DNA of 64,000 nucleotides from Hygrophila difformis. Its lineage: Eukaryota; Streptophyta; Magnoliopsida; Lamiales; Acanthaceae. This document shows, piece after piece, positions 47,424-58,076 of this stretch. Location: NCBI GenBank assembly GCA_030278955.1, contig JAOANR010000006.1, positions 9,943,915-10,007,914 of the forward strand, read 5' to 3'. A program made the position numbers and the translations under genes. The stretch's first letter is position 1, and every line of letters begins with the position of its first letter. Below the pieces are notes generated by a model. That model did no database searches. It was not told where the DNA came from and saw only the letters and a list, made by a program, of their open reading frames with translations.

Positions 47424-47805
47424 TATTTTTCAGATTCAATGTGACCCACTTTGAGGCCATCAATTATGGTGTAACTAAAACCTAATTTCATATTTTAAGC
47501 TAGAGAAATACTGATAGGAATTCATCCCACACAAATTATAAAGATATAAAGGAGGAATAGCATGTAGAGAATTGAAATTCCAACCAAAAAAAGTAAAAAA
47601 AATAAAATAATAAGAGATGGAATGCATAAAAGTTACTTACTCTATTCCTAAATAATTGTCTCATACAACTCAATTTTAATAATCAAGATTTGCATTAATA
47701 AACTCATAAATTTATATTTTTATCTTTCAATCACACTCATTTTTAATTATTATAGAACACTTTTTAATCGACGACTAAAAAATATGGGGAGGGAGTGTGA
47801 TGATG

Positions 47806-48348
47806 TCAATTAAGAGGATTACTTGCATTGGAGTAATACCGAGAACAATTAGCTCTGCAAGTTGGGCATGATGAATGCGATGCTAACCACCGTTGGATGC
47901 ACTCCACGTGGAATCCATGGTTGCACTTCTCCACCACGCTTATCCTCTCTCCATTCGCCAGCTCCGACAAGCATATCGCGCAAACCGCCTCAGTCCCCGC
48001 CAAATCCATCCCCTCCCGGTAAATCCGCGACGGAATTTCCACCCTCCGATCCGCCGGCGTCTCAATTCGCCGCCGGCGTCTCCGTACGTAGTGCAGACTT
48101 ATGATATAGCGTATGCAGATGTTGAAAGCTAGGGCGAATATTATTGCACAGACGAGGAAGGCGAGGACTAAGGCCGTGTTGATCTTAAAATCCCTGGAAT
48201 TGGAGTACGGCCACCACGGACAGTTGTTAAGGTTGCAGCTGGAGGGCGGCGGAGGCGGCGCTGCGAGCGACCGTGTGGATGCCGGTGGTGGCGATGATGA
48301 TTGATTGAAGACTTCCGCCTTTACGCTGGCCGAAGGAAATCGTCTCAT
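47806..48348 (-). CDS. ATL-type RING-H2 finger protein (probable E3 ubiquitin ligase)
   Basis: ATL proteins are small, mostly intronless membrane-anchored E3 ubiquitin ligases of plants. This is a single exon of 180 residues. A Pro/Ser-rich N-terminus (PPPPPSSC) is followed by one hydrophobic helix (about 56-78, [20 protein letters not shown]), a basic stretch (VRRRRRRIE) and a RING-H2 domain (about 122-163): CAICLSEL, then C, HGFH and C around [15 protein letters not shown], then CPTC. All eight metal ligands are present. The GLD motif of canonical ATLs is not obvious; [10 protein letters not shown] stands just before the RING. The start ATG at 48346-48348 is the first in frame. Substrate unknown. 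Confidence 0.9.
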   Translation of the reverse strand: MRRFPSASVKAEVFNQSSSPPPASTRSLAAPPPPPSSCNLNNCPWWPYSNSRDFKINTALVLAFLVCAIIFALAFNICIRYIISLHYVRRRRRRIETPADRRVEIPSRIYREGMDLAGTEAVCAICLSELANGERISVVEKCNHGFHVECIQRWLASHSSCPTCRANCSRYYSNASNPLN

Positions 48349-48541
48349 TATTCGATATTGGGATTTTATTTTGAAATGAAGTTGGGCTGATATTATTTCT
48401 ATTTTATTTGGTTTTTTATTTAAAAAATAAACAAAAAAATCTGTTTAGCTTTAAAGTGGCGGGCCCTCCTCAATCTTTTAGGCGGCAGGTCAAAAGTTAA
48501 ATACATTTACCTAAATAGCCAATTCTTCCCCAACAATAATA

Positions 48542-48800
48542 CTCCATTCGTTTTTTTTTTAACTTCACCCATCCTGCACTACACGCAATCCAATGCACAT
48601 TTTCAATCATCAATATCTCATATTATATATAAGTAAAAATTATAAAAAATTGATATTATAAAACTACGCGATTAGACGAATCCAACAACATCTCACTTGA
48701 CTATGTTTTATCTTATATAACTATGATAAAAAGATGAATCAAAGTTACTTAATGAATTGTTTCTACTATTTAAAGGGAGAAGATAAAAAAACGGAGGGAG
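48542..48800. mobile_element. Stowaway-like MITE
   Basis: Ends CTCCATTCGTTTTTTT and AAAAAACGGAGGGAG are flanked by TA. It is 259 bp and lies just upstream of the RING gene. Confidence 0.8.
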
Positions 48801-48917
48801 TACCCAAAAAGTAGGTACTTAGGGGATTCACTTACTATTATATTTATTATACCATTTATATTTTAATTTATCAATTATAAAAAATAATTTAATTTTAAAT
48901 AAATAATAAAACACATA

Positions 48918-49190
48918 CTCCCTCCGTCCCATATTTATCTTCTTACTTTCCGTTTTTGGACGTCCCACATTTATCTTCCTACCCCAAAAAGGGAATTTTT
49001 TTTTACTAAAATGTCCCTACATGTCCATATATTTACAGAAAAACCAATCCTTAATTTTACTAACAATTGCATTACAAGACAAAAAGAGACAAATTTACCC
49101 CTCAAAAAGTACACATGAAAATAATAAAATACAACTTCCTTAAACTCCGTATCTACAGTGTCGAAGAAGATAAATATGGGACGGAGGGAG
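48918..49190. mobile_element. Stowaway-like MITE, second subfamily
   Basis: Perfect ends CTCCCTCCGTCCCATATTTA and the complement TAAATATGGGACGGAGGGAG are flanked by TA. It is 273 bp. The interior differs from the common family: it lacks GATCTCACTTGACTAT. Confidence 0.85.
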
Positions 49191-49369
49191 TAATATTTTT
49201 CAATTATTTTAATTATTTAACATTTTAAATTATTTTAAATAAATAACTCCAAATAATACTTTAATTTTTGAATAAATAATAATAATAAATAATTTCAGCT
49301 ATTTTAATTATTTGATATTTTAGAAGTTAAGATAATTATTTTGAGTATTTAAATTTTGTATTCATAGTT

Positions 49370-49680
49370 AGCATTTTGGACATATAGGTTATCATTTTGT
49401 ATAAATAGGTTAGGATTTTAGACATATAGGATTATTATATTTTGTAAGCATTTTCTGCATATAGGTTAACATTTTGAATACATAGAATAACATTTTGCAT
49501 ATATAGGTTAACATTCGGATATATAGGTTAGCATTTTGAACATAGATGTTATTTTCTGTAAGCATTTTTTGCGTATAAAGTAGATATTAATTTTGAATAC
49601 ATAAGATTTAGATTTTTGCTTATAGGTTAACACTTTAGATACATAGATTAGCATTTTGGACATATAAGTTATTATTATAC
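49370..49680. repeat. Minisatellite with a ~30-bp unit
   Basis: About ten imperfect copies of a unit such as CATATAGGTTAACATTTTG occur (variants CATATAGGTTATCATTTTG, GATATATAGGTTAGCATTTTG). The flanking AT-rich block CAATTATAAAAAATAATTTA occurs on both sides (48866 and 49700), which suggests a larger duplication. Confidence 0.65.
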
Positions 49681-49925
49681 CATTTATATTTTAATTTATC
49701 AATTATAAAAAATAATTTATTTTTTAATAAATAATAAATAATTAATATTTTTTCAATTATTTTAATTATTCAATATTTTAAATTATTTTGAATAAATAAC
49801 TCCAAATAATATTTTAGAATATTTATATTACATAAAACATGAAAAATACAAATTCAAGCCAAACATAATAGGGAAAAAACATGAATGCAACGATAAATAG
49901 TTCGCAAAGGCTAATTAGTATATAA

Positions 49926-51222
49926 CTAATTATTTGTGGATCGTGCCCAAAGATGCTCAATTAAATCCTGTCGAAGTTGGAAATGTTTCTGCTTATCTCG
50001 TAGTTGAACACCTCTCCTGACGTAGTCACTGAATGTTCCAATTGGAAGCACTCTTTGTGCAGGCGGAGTTGAATAGTTGGGATCGTCTGACCAATCTTCG
50101 GCTTCATTTCCTTCATCTTCAATGATCATGTTATGCAATATAATGCAAGTTAACATTATACCAAAAACGACTTGGACCTTTAATCATTGCCCAACGAGCT
50201 TGAAGCACTCCAAATGCCCGTTCGACATCTTTTCTAGCAGCCTCTTGCATTTCCTTGAAATGCCTCCTCTTTGGATCCTGAGGACATTGAAAGCTTTTTA
50301 CAAAAGTAGACCACTCTGGATAGATTCCATCGGAAAGATAATATCCTTGATTATATTGCTTGCCATTTATTGTAAAATTAACGGGTGGGGCACACCCTTG
50401 CAGAGTATCCGTGAACAAAGGAGATTGGTTGAGCACATTTATGTCGTTGTTGGATCCTGCTACCCTAAAGAAGGCATGCCATATCCATAAATATGCAGAG
50501 GCAACCGCTTCAAGCATGATTGTTGGGAAACCATGATCACCTCGTGTGAATTGACCTTTCCAAGCAACCGGACAATTTCTCTAAGGCCAATGCATGCAAT
50601 CAAGGCTCCCCAACATTCCATGAAATCCATGTCTTTGTTCGTGCATTTGAAACAAACGTTGACAATCCTCGGCATCAGGCTTCCTGAAGTAGTGTTCGCC
50701 AAATAGTTCAATTACACAACGACAAAAATTAAAGAGACACTCTATGGCAGTTGTTTCGGAAACACGTAGGTACTCATCCCAATGGTCAGGCCGGTCCACC
50801 ATATGCCAGTTGACGAATCGCCACCGTGCACTTTTGTAGTGGAGAGAACCCCTTTTTACCAGCTCCATCGACCCTCCATTGAAAATACTCATTGTGCGAC
50901 TCCAGTGCTTCAACTATGCGCAAGAACAATTCTCTTGACATACGAAAACGCCGACGAAACGTATGACTACCGTATATTACTATATTGGATCTTCAGAGAA
51001 ATAGTCATTGTAAAACCTTGCATGACATGCCTCACGATCTCGATCCACATAACTTCTTCGCTTTCTACTACCGCCAGCCGAAGTTGTGGCACCGCCAAGT
51101 AACTCTTTTTTTTCTAAGCAACGATAATACTTCATTCTCACTCGTATCATCAAGCAAGAACTCAAGATCACTACCACACAGAATTTCTTCATCAGATGAA
51201 TAAGAAGATGAAGACATTTTTT
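49926..51222 (-). pseudogene. PIF/Harbinger transposase (HARBI1-like), frame-broken
   Basis: DDE-type transposase of the PIF/Harbinger superfamily. Read 5' to 3' on the minus strand, family-like blocks appear in changing frames: MSSSSYSSDEEIL, YVDRDREACHARFYNDYFSED, then YGSHTFRRRFRMSRELFLRI, then DEYLRVSETTAIECLF...GSLDCMHW, then GQFTRGDHG, GSNNDINVLNQSPLF, then YYLSDGIYPEW...RKDVERAFGVLQARW, and finally LHNMIIEDE. The three catalytic regions (LDCMHW, NNDIN, DVERAFG) are still readable, but several frameshifts and a stop near 50990 make it inactive. The partner ORF lies at 53136-54340. Confidence 0.85.
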
Positions 51223-51334
51223 TTCTTAAATGAAGGTAACTGATATGATGCAATTTTGGACAAGTGGATGTTTTGAGGTGAGAAGTGCAACAAATAGAAT
51301 GAGTCCTTTTATAGACTTCAATTTCACAAGATAA

Positions 51335-51490
51335 GGGTTAGTATTATAACGGCTAGTTTTATAACGGATACTTTTCTAACGGCTAGTTTCATAACGGATA
51401 CTTTTATAACAGCTAGTTTCATAACGGATACTTTTATAACAGCTAGTTTCAGAACGGATAGTTTCATAACGGTTAGTTTTGTAATGAATA
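51335..51490. repeat. Minisatellite of ~34 bp upstream of the Harbinger transposase
   Basis: Four to five copies of TAACGGCTAGTTTCATAACG followed by GATACTTTTA, with small variations. It lies in the 5' leader region of the transposase remnant. Confidence 0.8.
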
Positions 51491-51563
51491 CGTTTTCATT
51501 AATTTAAGTAACATTATATTATATTAAAAGTAAATTTAAAATAAAAAATTATAAAAAAAAATA

Positions 51564-52909
51564 CACAACAAGAAAAATCCAGTTTAGCGACCGAAAAATT
51601 CGGTCGCTAAGCCTCAAAATTCGGTCGCTAACAGGGTTAGCGACCGAATTCGCGACCGATTTTTTTCGGTCGGTAAAAGCTTTGTCGAAAAACTTCTACC
51701 GACTAAAAAAATTTTCGGTCGGATTTTCGCGACCGAAACTGCGACCGCGTTTTTCGGTCGCTAATTTCCGCGACCGAAAATTTAAATTTTATTTATTAAT
51801 TTTTATTTAGCGACCGAATTAAATTGCGGTCGCGAAATATAGCGACCGAATTAGCGACCGCATATTTCGGTCGCTAAATAAGTCCCAAATTTGAGAAAAA
51901 ATTGTTCCCAGGAGGGCTCGAGCCCACAACCTCATCATCATCATCCCCAGCCCTAACCACCTGTACCAACCCTCCGAATCACCAATGAAATCCTGCCACA
52001 TATGATATATTTTAATTCCTCCCCAAGTGTGTTGAAGAGGGATTCGAACCAAGGTCCTGTTGACCTCCCACGCGCGCGCATGCCATTCGGCTACTCACAA
52101 TTTCATGTCATCTTATGCAATGTGTTATATATATAATATATATTTGTATAAATGTGTAAATTAATAATTTAAATAATAAAATAAAAAAATTATATGAGTT
52201 AAATAAATAATTGAATAATTGATTAAATAAATAAAATATAAAATTAAATTAAATGGATCAAATTAATTAAATCACTAATAAAATTCAAAAAACCTGAAAT
52301 CAATATTATTAAATATTAATTAAACTAAAAACTTTTAATTATAAAAATATTAAATTCAATAATTAAAATTAAAAATTACATATTAAATCCAACATTAATT
52401 AAATTAAATATTAAATAAAATTTAATATATAAATATAAAATAAATTAAAAGAAAATTTAATTCAGGAAAAATAATTAAAATTAAAAAGATTAAAAAAATA
52501 ATTAAAATAAAATAAACAAAAAAATAAAATTATGTAAAAAGATTTGCGACCGAATTTTCGGTCGCGAATTCGGTCGCTAGTTTGTGACTGAATATTTTCG
52601 GTCGCTAATTCGGTCGGTAACGTATATTTGAAAAGATTTTTTTAAAAAAAATAAAAAAAATTGGAAATTGGATTAGCGACCGAAACTTTCGGTCGCTATT
52701 TCGGTCGCGGATTGGATTTCAGTCGCCAGGTAGCCACCAAATGCGTTGCGGTCGCTATTTCGGTCGCTAAATTGCGACAGAAAATTTCGGTCGCTAATTC
52801 GCTCGGCAAAGTAGCGACAGAAAAGTTCGGTCGCTAATGCGGTCGGTAATAGAGACCAAAAATTTTCGGTCGCGAATTTCGGTCGCTAAACTGACTTTCT
52901 CTTGTAGTG
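51564..52909. mobile_element. Non-autonomous CACTA (En/Spm-like) element nested in the Harbinger element
   Basis: The ends CACAACAAGAAAAATCCAGT and (reverse complement of the right end) CACTACAAGAGAAAGTCAGT are flanked by a 3-bp duplication ATA (51561-51563 and 52910-52912). Both subterminal regions are packed with the word TTAGCGACCGAAA in both orientations, as is usual for En/Spm. It is 1346 bp with no transposase. The left end has CACAA instead of CACTA. Confidence 0.88.
51890..52105 (-). other. tRNA-like promoter modules inside the CACTA element
   Basis: On the minus strand, TAGCCGAATGGCATG resembles a pol III A box. It is followed about 35 nt later by the B box GGTTCGAATCC (52035-52045). 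A second weaker pair follows (CAGGTGGTTAGGGC and GGGCTCGAGCCC at 51915-51965). They may be SINE heads captured by the element. Confidence 0.4.
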
Positions 52910-53135
52910 ATAACTATTGAAGGTATTATAGAACAAAATAACTAAATAAAAAGAAATAAAACGAATTACTTTCCGTTTATAAAACGAATTTAAAATTACT
53001 AAAAATATTACAACATAACAAAAGTAAAACGATTACAATATTATAACATAACAAAATAACTGAAATATTACAACATAAACAGAAATAGAAACGGAAACAC
53101 GTCAAATAATTTTTCAAACCTAAATTCCCCACTTC

Positions 53136-54340
53136 TTAATTTTTTTCTACTACCCTCATGTGAAATTGCAGTTGATCTTCTGTCATGTTCGAGGTATCTT
53201 TCATCATTATTTTCCACTCTTTATTAGTGGCAATAGTCTCTTGAGCAGCAGCAATAGTAGATAGCGTCTCCAACTTTATCTTATTTTGTTCTTCCAAAAC
53301 CAGAATCTTTTCATCAATAAGACCGAAATTTTCTCCGGCATTGGATGTGGTTGCTTTCCCTTTTCCCGACTTCATTCGCCTTGTTGCGTTCCTCCCCATT
53401 GGGCGCGGGCGTTCCGACCAAGGTTGCTATCCAGCACTTGTGTCAGTATTTAAATTTACAACACACTCTCCAGATACCGAGAGTTTGGTTTTCTTTGAGC
53501 CGCCGATTATCAACTTTGGGGTCCGCAAACTTCGGGTGGTCTTTTAAAACATGCCAAGTACTCATATGAACAAAGTCCGAACCATATTTCGCATTGTATT
53601 GAACCTTCGCCTTCTCTATGATATCTGCATCACTGCAACCACTCCCCCAAGCCTTCTTCTCCTGATTATAACAGCCACAAAATTGTTTCACCTGTTTTTG
53701 TAGTGTATAATAATGTGTCTTCAACACAGTGTGAAACCTAAATACTGCTTTCCTTGGAAGTCCCTTGTTGTACAGCTCAGCAATCCGGACCCACATTTGA
53801 TCTCCTTTTTGATCGTTTCCGACAATAGGATCCTCACTAATATCGACCCAACAACTCGCCAGGAAGGCATTTTCTTCGTGGGAGTATGTTTTCTTTGTGA
53901 AGTAGTATTCGTTGGAGGATCATCAACATCATCAAAATCAGCAGCCATATTTATCTGCTCAAGACCTGTAGGAAAAAATTGCGAAAAGAAAGGAGATGAA
54001 CGTTGAGAGTTCGGAGTTGGAGTGTCTTTGTTTTTGCCCGAACCATCAGTACTAGGCATTTTTGAAGAATTTGTACCCATTGTTGGACGAAATCCGTATT
54101 GAGGAGGTACCATGTAAGGAAATTGAAATGGATACATAAAAGGAAATTGAGGTGGATACGGATTGGGTAGAGTATTACTACCTTCAGGAAAGGAAAAGCC
54201 GGAAATTGAGTTGGAAAATTTTGGGGGAAATTGGGATTTTGAAAGTTGGGAAAGGGCGAGCGAAAATTGTTATTTGGGGGCGACGAATTTTCACCGGAAT
54301 TTAAAGAATTGAACCATTGCATCCATGAATCTTTATCCAT
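53136..54340 (-). pseudogene. PIF/Harbinger ORF1 (Myb/SANT-like DNA-binding protein), frame-broken
   Basis: The companion protein of plant Harbinger elements binds the transposon ends. From 54340 the frame begins MDKDSWMQWFNSLNSGENSS. A frame change gives QFPYMVPPQYGFRPTMG, then a block with FQGKQYL. It then shifts to MWVRIAELYNKGLPRKAVF...NQEKKAWGSGCSDADII...WHVLKDHPKFAD (the SANT-like core) and ends with a charged coiled-coil part (LVLEEQNKIKLETLSTI) at 53136-53399. At least three frame changes. Together with 49926-51222 it makes a dead two-gene element split by the CACTA insertion. Confidence 0.8.
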
Positions 54341-54896
54341 ATTTTGGAGAAGAGAAGAAATAGAAAGTAAAGAAATAAAAATTGAGAATATGAGATGAAT
54401 GAAAAATTATGAAGTTTGGAGTATTTATACTGGAAAATAAGAAGAAAAAAATTTTAAAATTTACTACAACGGCTACAAAAATAATGACTATAAAACAAAC
54501 GGTTCTAAAATATTTTTTAAAAGAATTAAATTTTATGCAAAAAACTATCCGTGGGAGGCTTGGAGCATTTGCTAAAAAATATTGAAAAAAAAAAATTTCA
54601 ATAAACGGTCACATGCAAATATTATTAAGAAAAAAGAAAAAAAAAAGAAAGAAAAGCTGCGCAGCAGCATTGGGGCCCACTAGAAAAATATTTTTTTACT
54701 CCCTTGATTTCCGTGCATAATGGGTAGCTAAACAGTTACCCAATTTAAATTCCTTCAGCCCTCTCAACAATGAAATACCCACCTTCACAGGTTTTTAGGC
54801 TCTCATGTCATTAAATTCCTGCACGTTGGGGATGGCCTTACTATACATAGATTGTAGAATTATGTCTTTTATATATGGGTTAGAAGATAATTAATA

Positions 54897-55154
54897 CTTC
54901 CTATGTCCCACGTAACATGTTCTATTTTCTTTTTTGGCACTGTTCATTGTTCAGATTTGACTCAATGTTATTATAAGTATATATTTGGAAAAAATAATCG
55001 AATTGGGTTTTGTTAGAATCGTATGATCATGTATTTTTATAATATATATTTTACATATTTTTCAATATACATATTTTGAGATATTAACGATTGAAAAAGT
55101 GCATTGGATTGTGTGCAGAAGTCAAACAAGACAAGTTAAATGAGATAGATGAAG
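54897..55154. mobile_element. Stowaway-like MITE
   Basis: Left end CTTCCTATGTCCCACGT and right end GAGATAGATGAAG, worn but in inverted order and flanked by TA. It is 258 bp with the shared interior. Confidence 0.7.
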
Positions 55155-55384
55155 TACTATATTAAATTAATATTTTAATAATACCGAAATCTTACCTAAA
55201 AAATTCAGATTCGAACTATATGCACCTCAATTTTGCACTATAAATTGCTAACGCCTAACGGCCTCAAGAGTATTTACCAAACGTCTCAAGAGCTCTACCA
55301 AACATCTAGTAATATATAGTTGCATTCTTGCCGCTTGTAACTGTTCTCCTTAAATAAATTATGCAAGTCAACAATTGAAGATGA

Positions 55385-55495
55385 GCGATTGATCTAGTGG
55401 TCAAATTCTCTAATTCTCAACCTTTAAGTTAGAATTTAGGGTTCGGTTCCTGACTCGACTCCCTATTTCATTAAATTTTTTTCTTTGTAATTTGT
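55385..55495 (+). mobile_element. Possible tRNA-derived SINE fragment
   Basis: TTGATCTAGTGGTCAAATTC resembles an A box and GGGTTCGGTTCCTGAC a B box about 45 nt later, followed by a short T-rich end. No target duplication was seen. Confidence 0.35.
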
Positions 55496-55733
55496 GTGGC
55501 AAAACAATGAAAACCGCATGAAAATTAGCACACAATGCAAGTTCAAATCTCCAGCATATATTAAACACAATTATTTGGGTTCTTGTTCTTATTTCTGATT
55601 ATTCAAGGACTGGTAAAATATAATCGTTGCAGCCGAGTTGAATTTTAATAGCACTAAAAACAGGAAAACTAGTACATGATATTGATAATCAATAGTACAT
55701 AACACATAACTTCAGAGTTAATTATAGTATCCA

Positions 55734-56260
55734 TTAATAAGAACCGGATAGAATGAGCGCAATGGCCTGCAGAAGCTCGGCATGGCGATTAAGATTCTTA
55801 TTATCATCCCCAAGGGGAATAAATTTCCCCGGCGCGAAACTAAATGCCTGATCACAACTCGCCGCATCCTCCATCACTATGTTGGCCGCCGTATTCACGT
55901 CCCGATATTGTCGGGCCTTGAGCTTCTCCTTCCCTGCAGACAAAGCACTAGAAGCTGCGCTGTAATAATTCGAGCAGAGGCTGTACACAGCTTTGACGTT
56001 GGGATCACTTTCTTGGGACAACAGGGTTTGGATCTTGGCACTTTGTCCCCGCGGCAGTCTCCGATGTTTTATCGATCACTACTTGGCCGATGTCCTGCAA
56101 GCTTGCATCGCGATAAGGTTGTAGCAAATCTGCGCACCATTTCTTGTCGAGGGATTCTTTGCAAAGTTCTTCGATAGGGTATGCTTATTGTGGTTTGAAT
56201 AAAAACGGAAACAAGGAAGAGGAGCAGTAAGGGAGAATGGGATTGGAGTGATGAAGCCAT
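55734..56260 (-). pseudogene. Pectin methylesterase / invertase inhibitor (PMEI) gene with two frame breaks
   Basis: PMEI-domain proteins are secreted four-helix inhibitors of pectin methylesterase or invertase. The start at 56258-56260 gives a signal peptide (MASSLQSHSPLLLLFLVSVF) ending near TTISIPY. The expected continuation EELCKESLDKKWCADLLQPY is in another frame, so a base change lies near 56172-56182. A second shift near 56047-56050 (a run of four C on the plus strand) leads into SAKIQTLLSQESDPNVKAVY, and from there the frame runs to a normal end at 55734. The four conserved cysteines (EELC, KKWC, YSLC, AASC) are all present once the frames are combined, and the ending HAELLQAIALILSG is typical. 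Single exon, as usual. It is either a recent pseudogene or has sequence errors. Confidence 0.85.
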
Positions 56261-57009
56261 GGATTTGGGACCGGAAGAATTGGGAGAAAATAGTAAGTAG
56301 TAGTGGAGTAGTACATGTTTTTATAGGTGTTATTATGGAATTGATGATAGCACCTAGTAATTAATAAAATATGGAAGTCAAATGGGGAATATAATCCAAT
56401 GCTTATCGAATTCTTTCTTACCATTACTATATATTTTTGTATGTCTATCCGTTCAATGGCAAAAAACTTAATTTTATGCCAAATAAGTATAATGTTAATG
56501 TAAATACTAACATGTTCTTGGTATCCACAAGAGGTGTGTTGTGATAACTATTTTATGGAAAAAATTTAAATGGTGCAAGTTTTTTTTTTTTTTTTTGGAT
56601 GAGCAAATGGTGCAAGTTAGGTATATAATAACCCATATATATTCGAATTTATTACTATTATATAGAAATTTATTTACATAAATTCAATAATTATAATATT
56701 ATTTTAGTAATAAATTAAATAATTAAATGTATATATCATTAACAACTTCATTATTACAAAAAATGAAGATGAATAAGCAAAATAATTCAGGACAGTGCTA
56801 GTTTGAATTTTATTGCATTTGCAAATTACTTTTGTTTTTTTTTTTTAAAAAAAAAATTACATTCTAGCTATTTACTATTATTTACACAGAATAAAAAGTT
56901 ATAAATTTACCATAACAAAAGTTGTTTGCACAAAATATTAACAGTATAATACAAAACTTTATTGTAACAATTAGAACTAAAACTAGTACAGTGTGAAATT
57001 TGATTTCCA
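56261..57009. other. Upstream region of the PMEI gene and 3' flank of the CHLH duplicate
   Basis: AT-rich. It contains one nearly bare poly(A) insertion (56568-56618). No gene is recognised. Confidence 0.5.
56568..56618 (-). mobile_element. Poly(A)-only retro-insertion
   Basis: Between two copies of AAATGGTGCAAGTT (56568-56581 and 56605-56618) lies only a T run followed by GGATGAGC, which on the minus strand is GCTCATCC plus a poly(A) tail. This is the same kind of structure as at 46524-46579. Confidence 0.7.
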
Positions 57010-57368
57010 GCACGAATTTCATCCACGGAATAGTACCTCGTACCCGCAAGTAATCGATCAATCATGGAAGTAAAAAGGGCTTTGATTTCTCTAAAGTCAA
57101 TATACATAGGTATATGCACACAACCCTCTTCAAGTAAATTAATGAAAAAAAAAAAAAGAAAAAAAAAATCAGACAACATTCACACAAAGACAAGAAACAA
57201 CCAGGTGGTTCCATGATTCAACGGTCAATGCCTTCAATCTTGTCCTCAACCTCCGAGTAGAGCTGTCGGAGGCGGTCGATGTTCTCCGCCGACGTGTCCC
57301 AGTATCCACGGCCATTGGCCTCGAGGAATGTCTGAACCAGCTTCCGGAAGGAGTTGGGGTTCGTGTTT
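57010..57368 (-). pseudogene. Second copy of the CHLH 3' end, cut by the assembly gap
   Basis: 57218-57368 repeats the last about 50 codons of CHLH ([20 protein letters not shown]...KIEGIDR, stop at 57218-57220), and 57010-57217 repeats the 3' UTR. The match to 57869-58227 is close, with a handful of base differences and a different A-run length. The copy ends at the N run, so how much more was duplicated is unknown. It may be a tandem duplicate, the other haplotype left in the assembly, or a misjoin. Confidence 0.85.
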
Positions 57369-57868
57369 NNNNNNNNNNNNNNNNNNNNNNNNNNNNNNNN
57401 NNNNNNNNNNNNNNNNNNNNNNNNNNNNNNNNNNNNNNNNNNNNNNNNNNNNNNNNNNNNNNNNNNNNNNNNNNNNNNNNNNNNNNNNNNNNNNNNNNNN
57501 NNNNNNNNNNNNNNNNNNNNNNNNNNNNNNNNNNNNNNNNNNNNNNNNNNNNNNNNNNNNNNNNNNNNNNNNNNNNNNNNNNNNNNNNNNNNNNNNNNNN
57601 NNNNNNNNNNNNNNNNNNNNNNNNNNNNNNNNNNNNNNNNNNNNNNNNNNNNNNNNNNNNNNNNNNNNNNNNNNNNNNNNNNNNNNNNNNNNNNNNNNNN
57701 NNNNNNNNNNNNNNNNNNNNNNNNNNNNNNNNNNNNNNNNNNNNNNNNNNNNNNNNNNNNNNNNNNNNNNNNNNNNNNNNNNNNNNNNNNNNNNNNNNNN
57801 NNNNNNNNNNNNNNNNNNNNNNNNNNNNNNNNNNNNNNNNNNNNNNNNNNNNNNNNNNNNNNNNNNNN
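57369..57868. other. Assembly gap (500 N)
   Basis: Exactly 500 undetermined bases, a size often used as a placeholder for gaps of unknown length. Open frames drawn through it are meaningless. Confidence 0.99.
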
Positions 57869-58076
57869 CCAGCACGAATTTCATCCACGGAATAGTACCT
57901 CGTACCCGCAAGTAATCGATCAATCATGGAAGTAAAAAGGGCTTTGATTTCTCTAAAGTCAATATATATAGGTATATGCACACAACCCTCTTCAAGTAAA
58001 TTAATGAAAAAGAAAAAAAAAAAAAATCAGACAACATTCACACACAAGACAAGAAACAACCAGCTGGTTCCAGGAT

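Larger units (their letters stand above)
46305..47805. other. Intergenic region between DUF642 and RING genes
   Basis: It holds the DUF642 3' UTR, a nearly bare poly(A) insertion (46524-46579), a small inverted-repeat element (46613-46731) and a Stowaway-like MITE (47166-47423). The rest is unassigned AT-rich DNA. Confidence 0.6.
54341..55733. other. Intergenic region between the Harbinger remnant and the PMEI gene
   Basis: It contains a Stowaway-like MITE (54897-55154) and a weak SINE-like region (55385-55495). The outer terminal repeats of the Harbinger element could not be identified with confidence. Confidence 0.5.

Noticed and set aside
49370..51490. Regularly spaced repeats considered as a CRISPR-like array
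   Set aside because: This is plant nuclear DNA, the units are imperfect tandem minisatellites without unique spacers, and no cas genes exist.
57169..57981. Long open frames of about 190-270 codons across the N run
   Set aside because: They consist mainly of undetermined residues; only the CHLH-like flanks are real.
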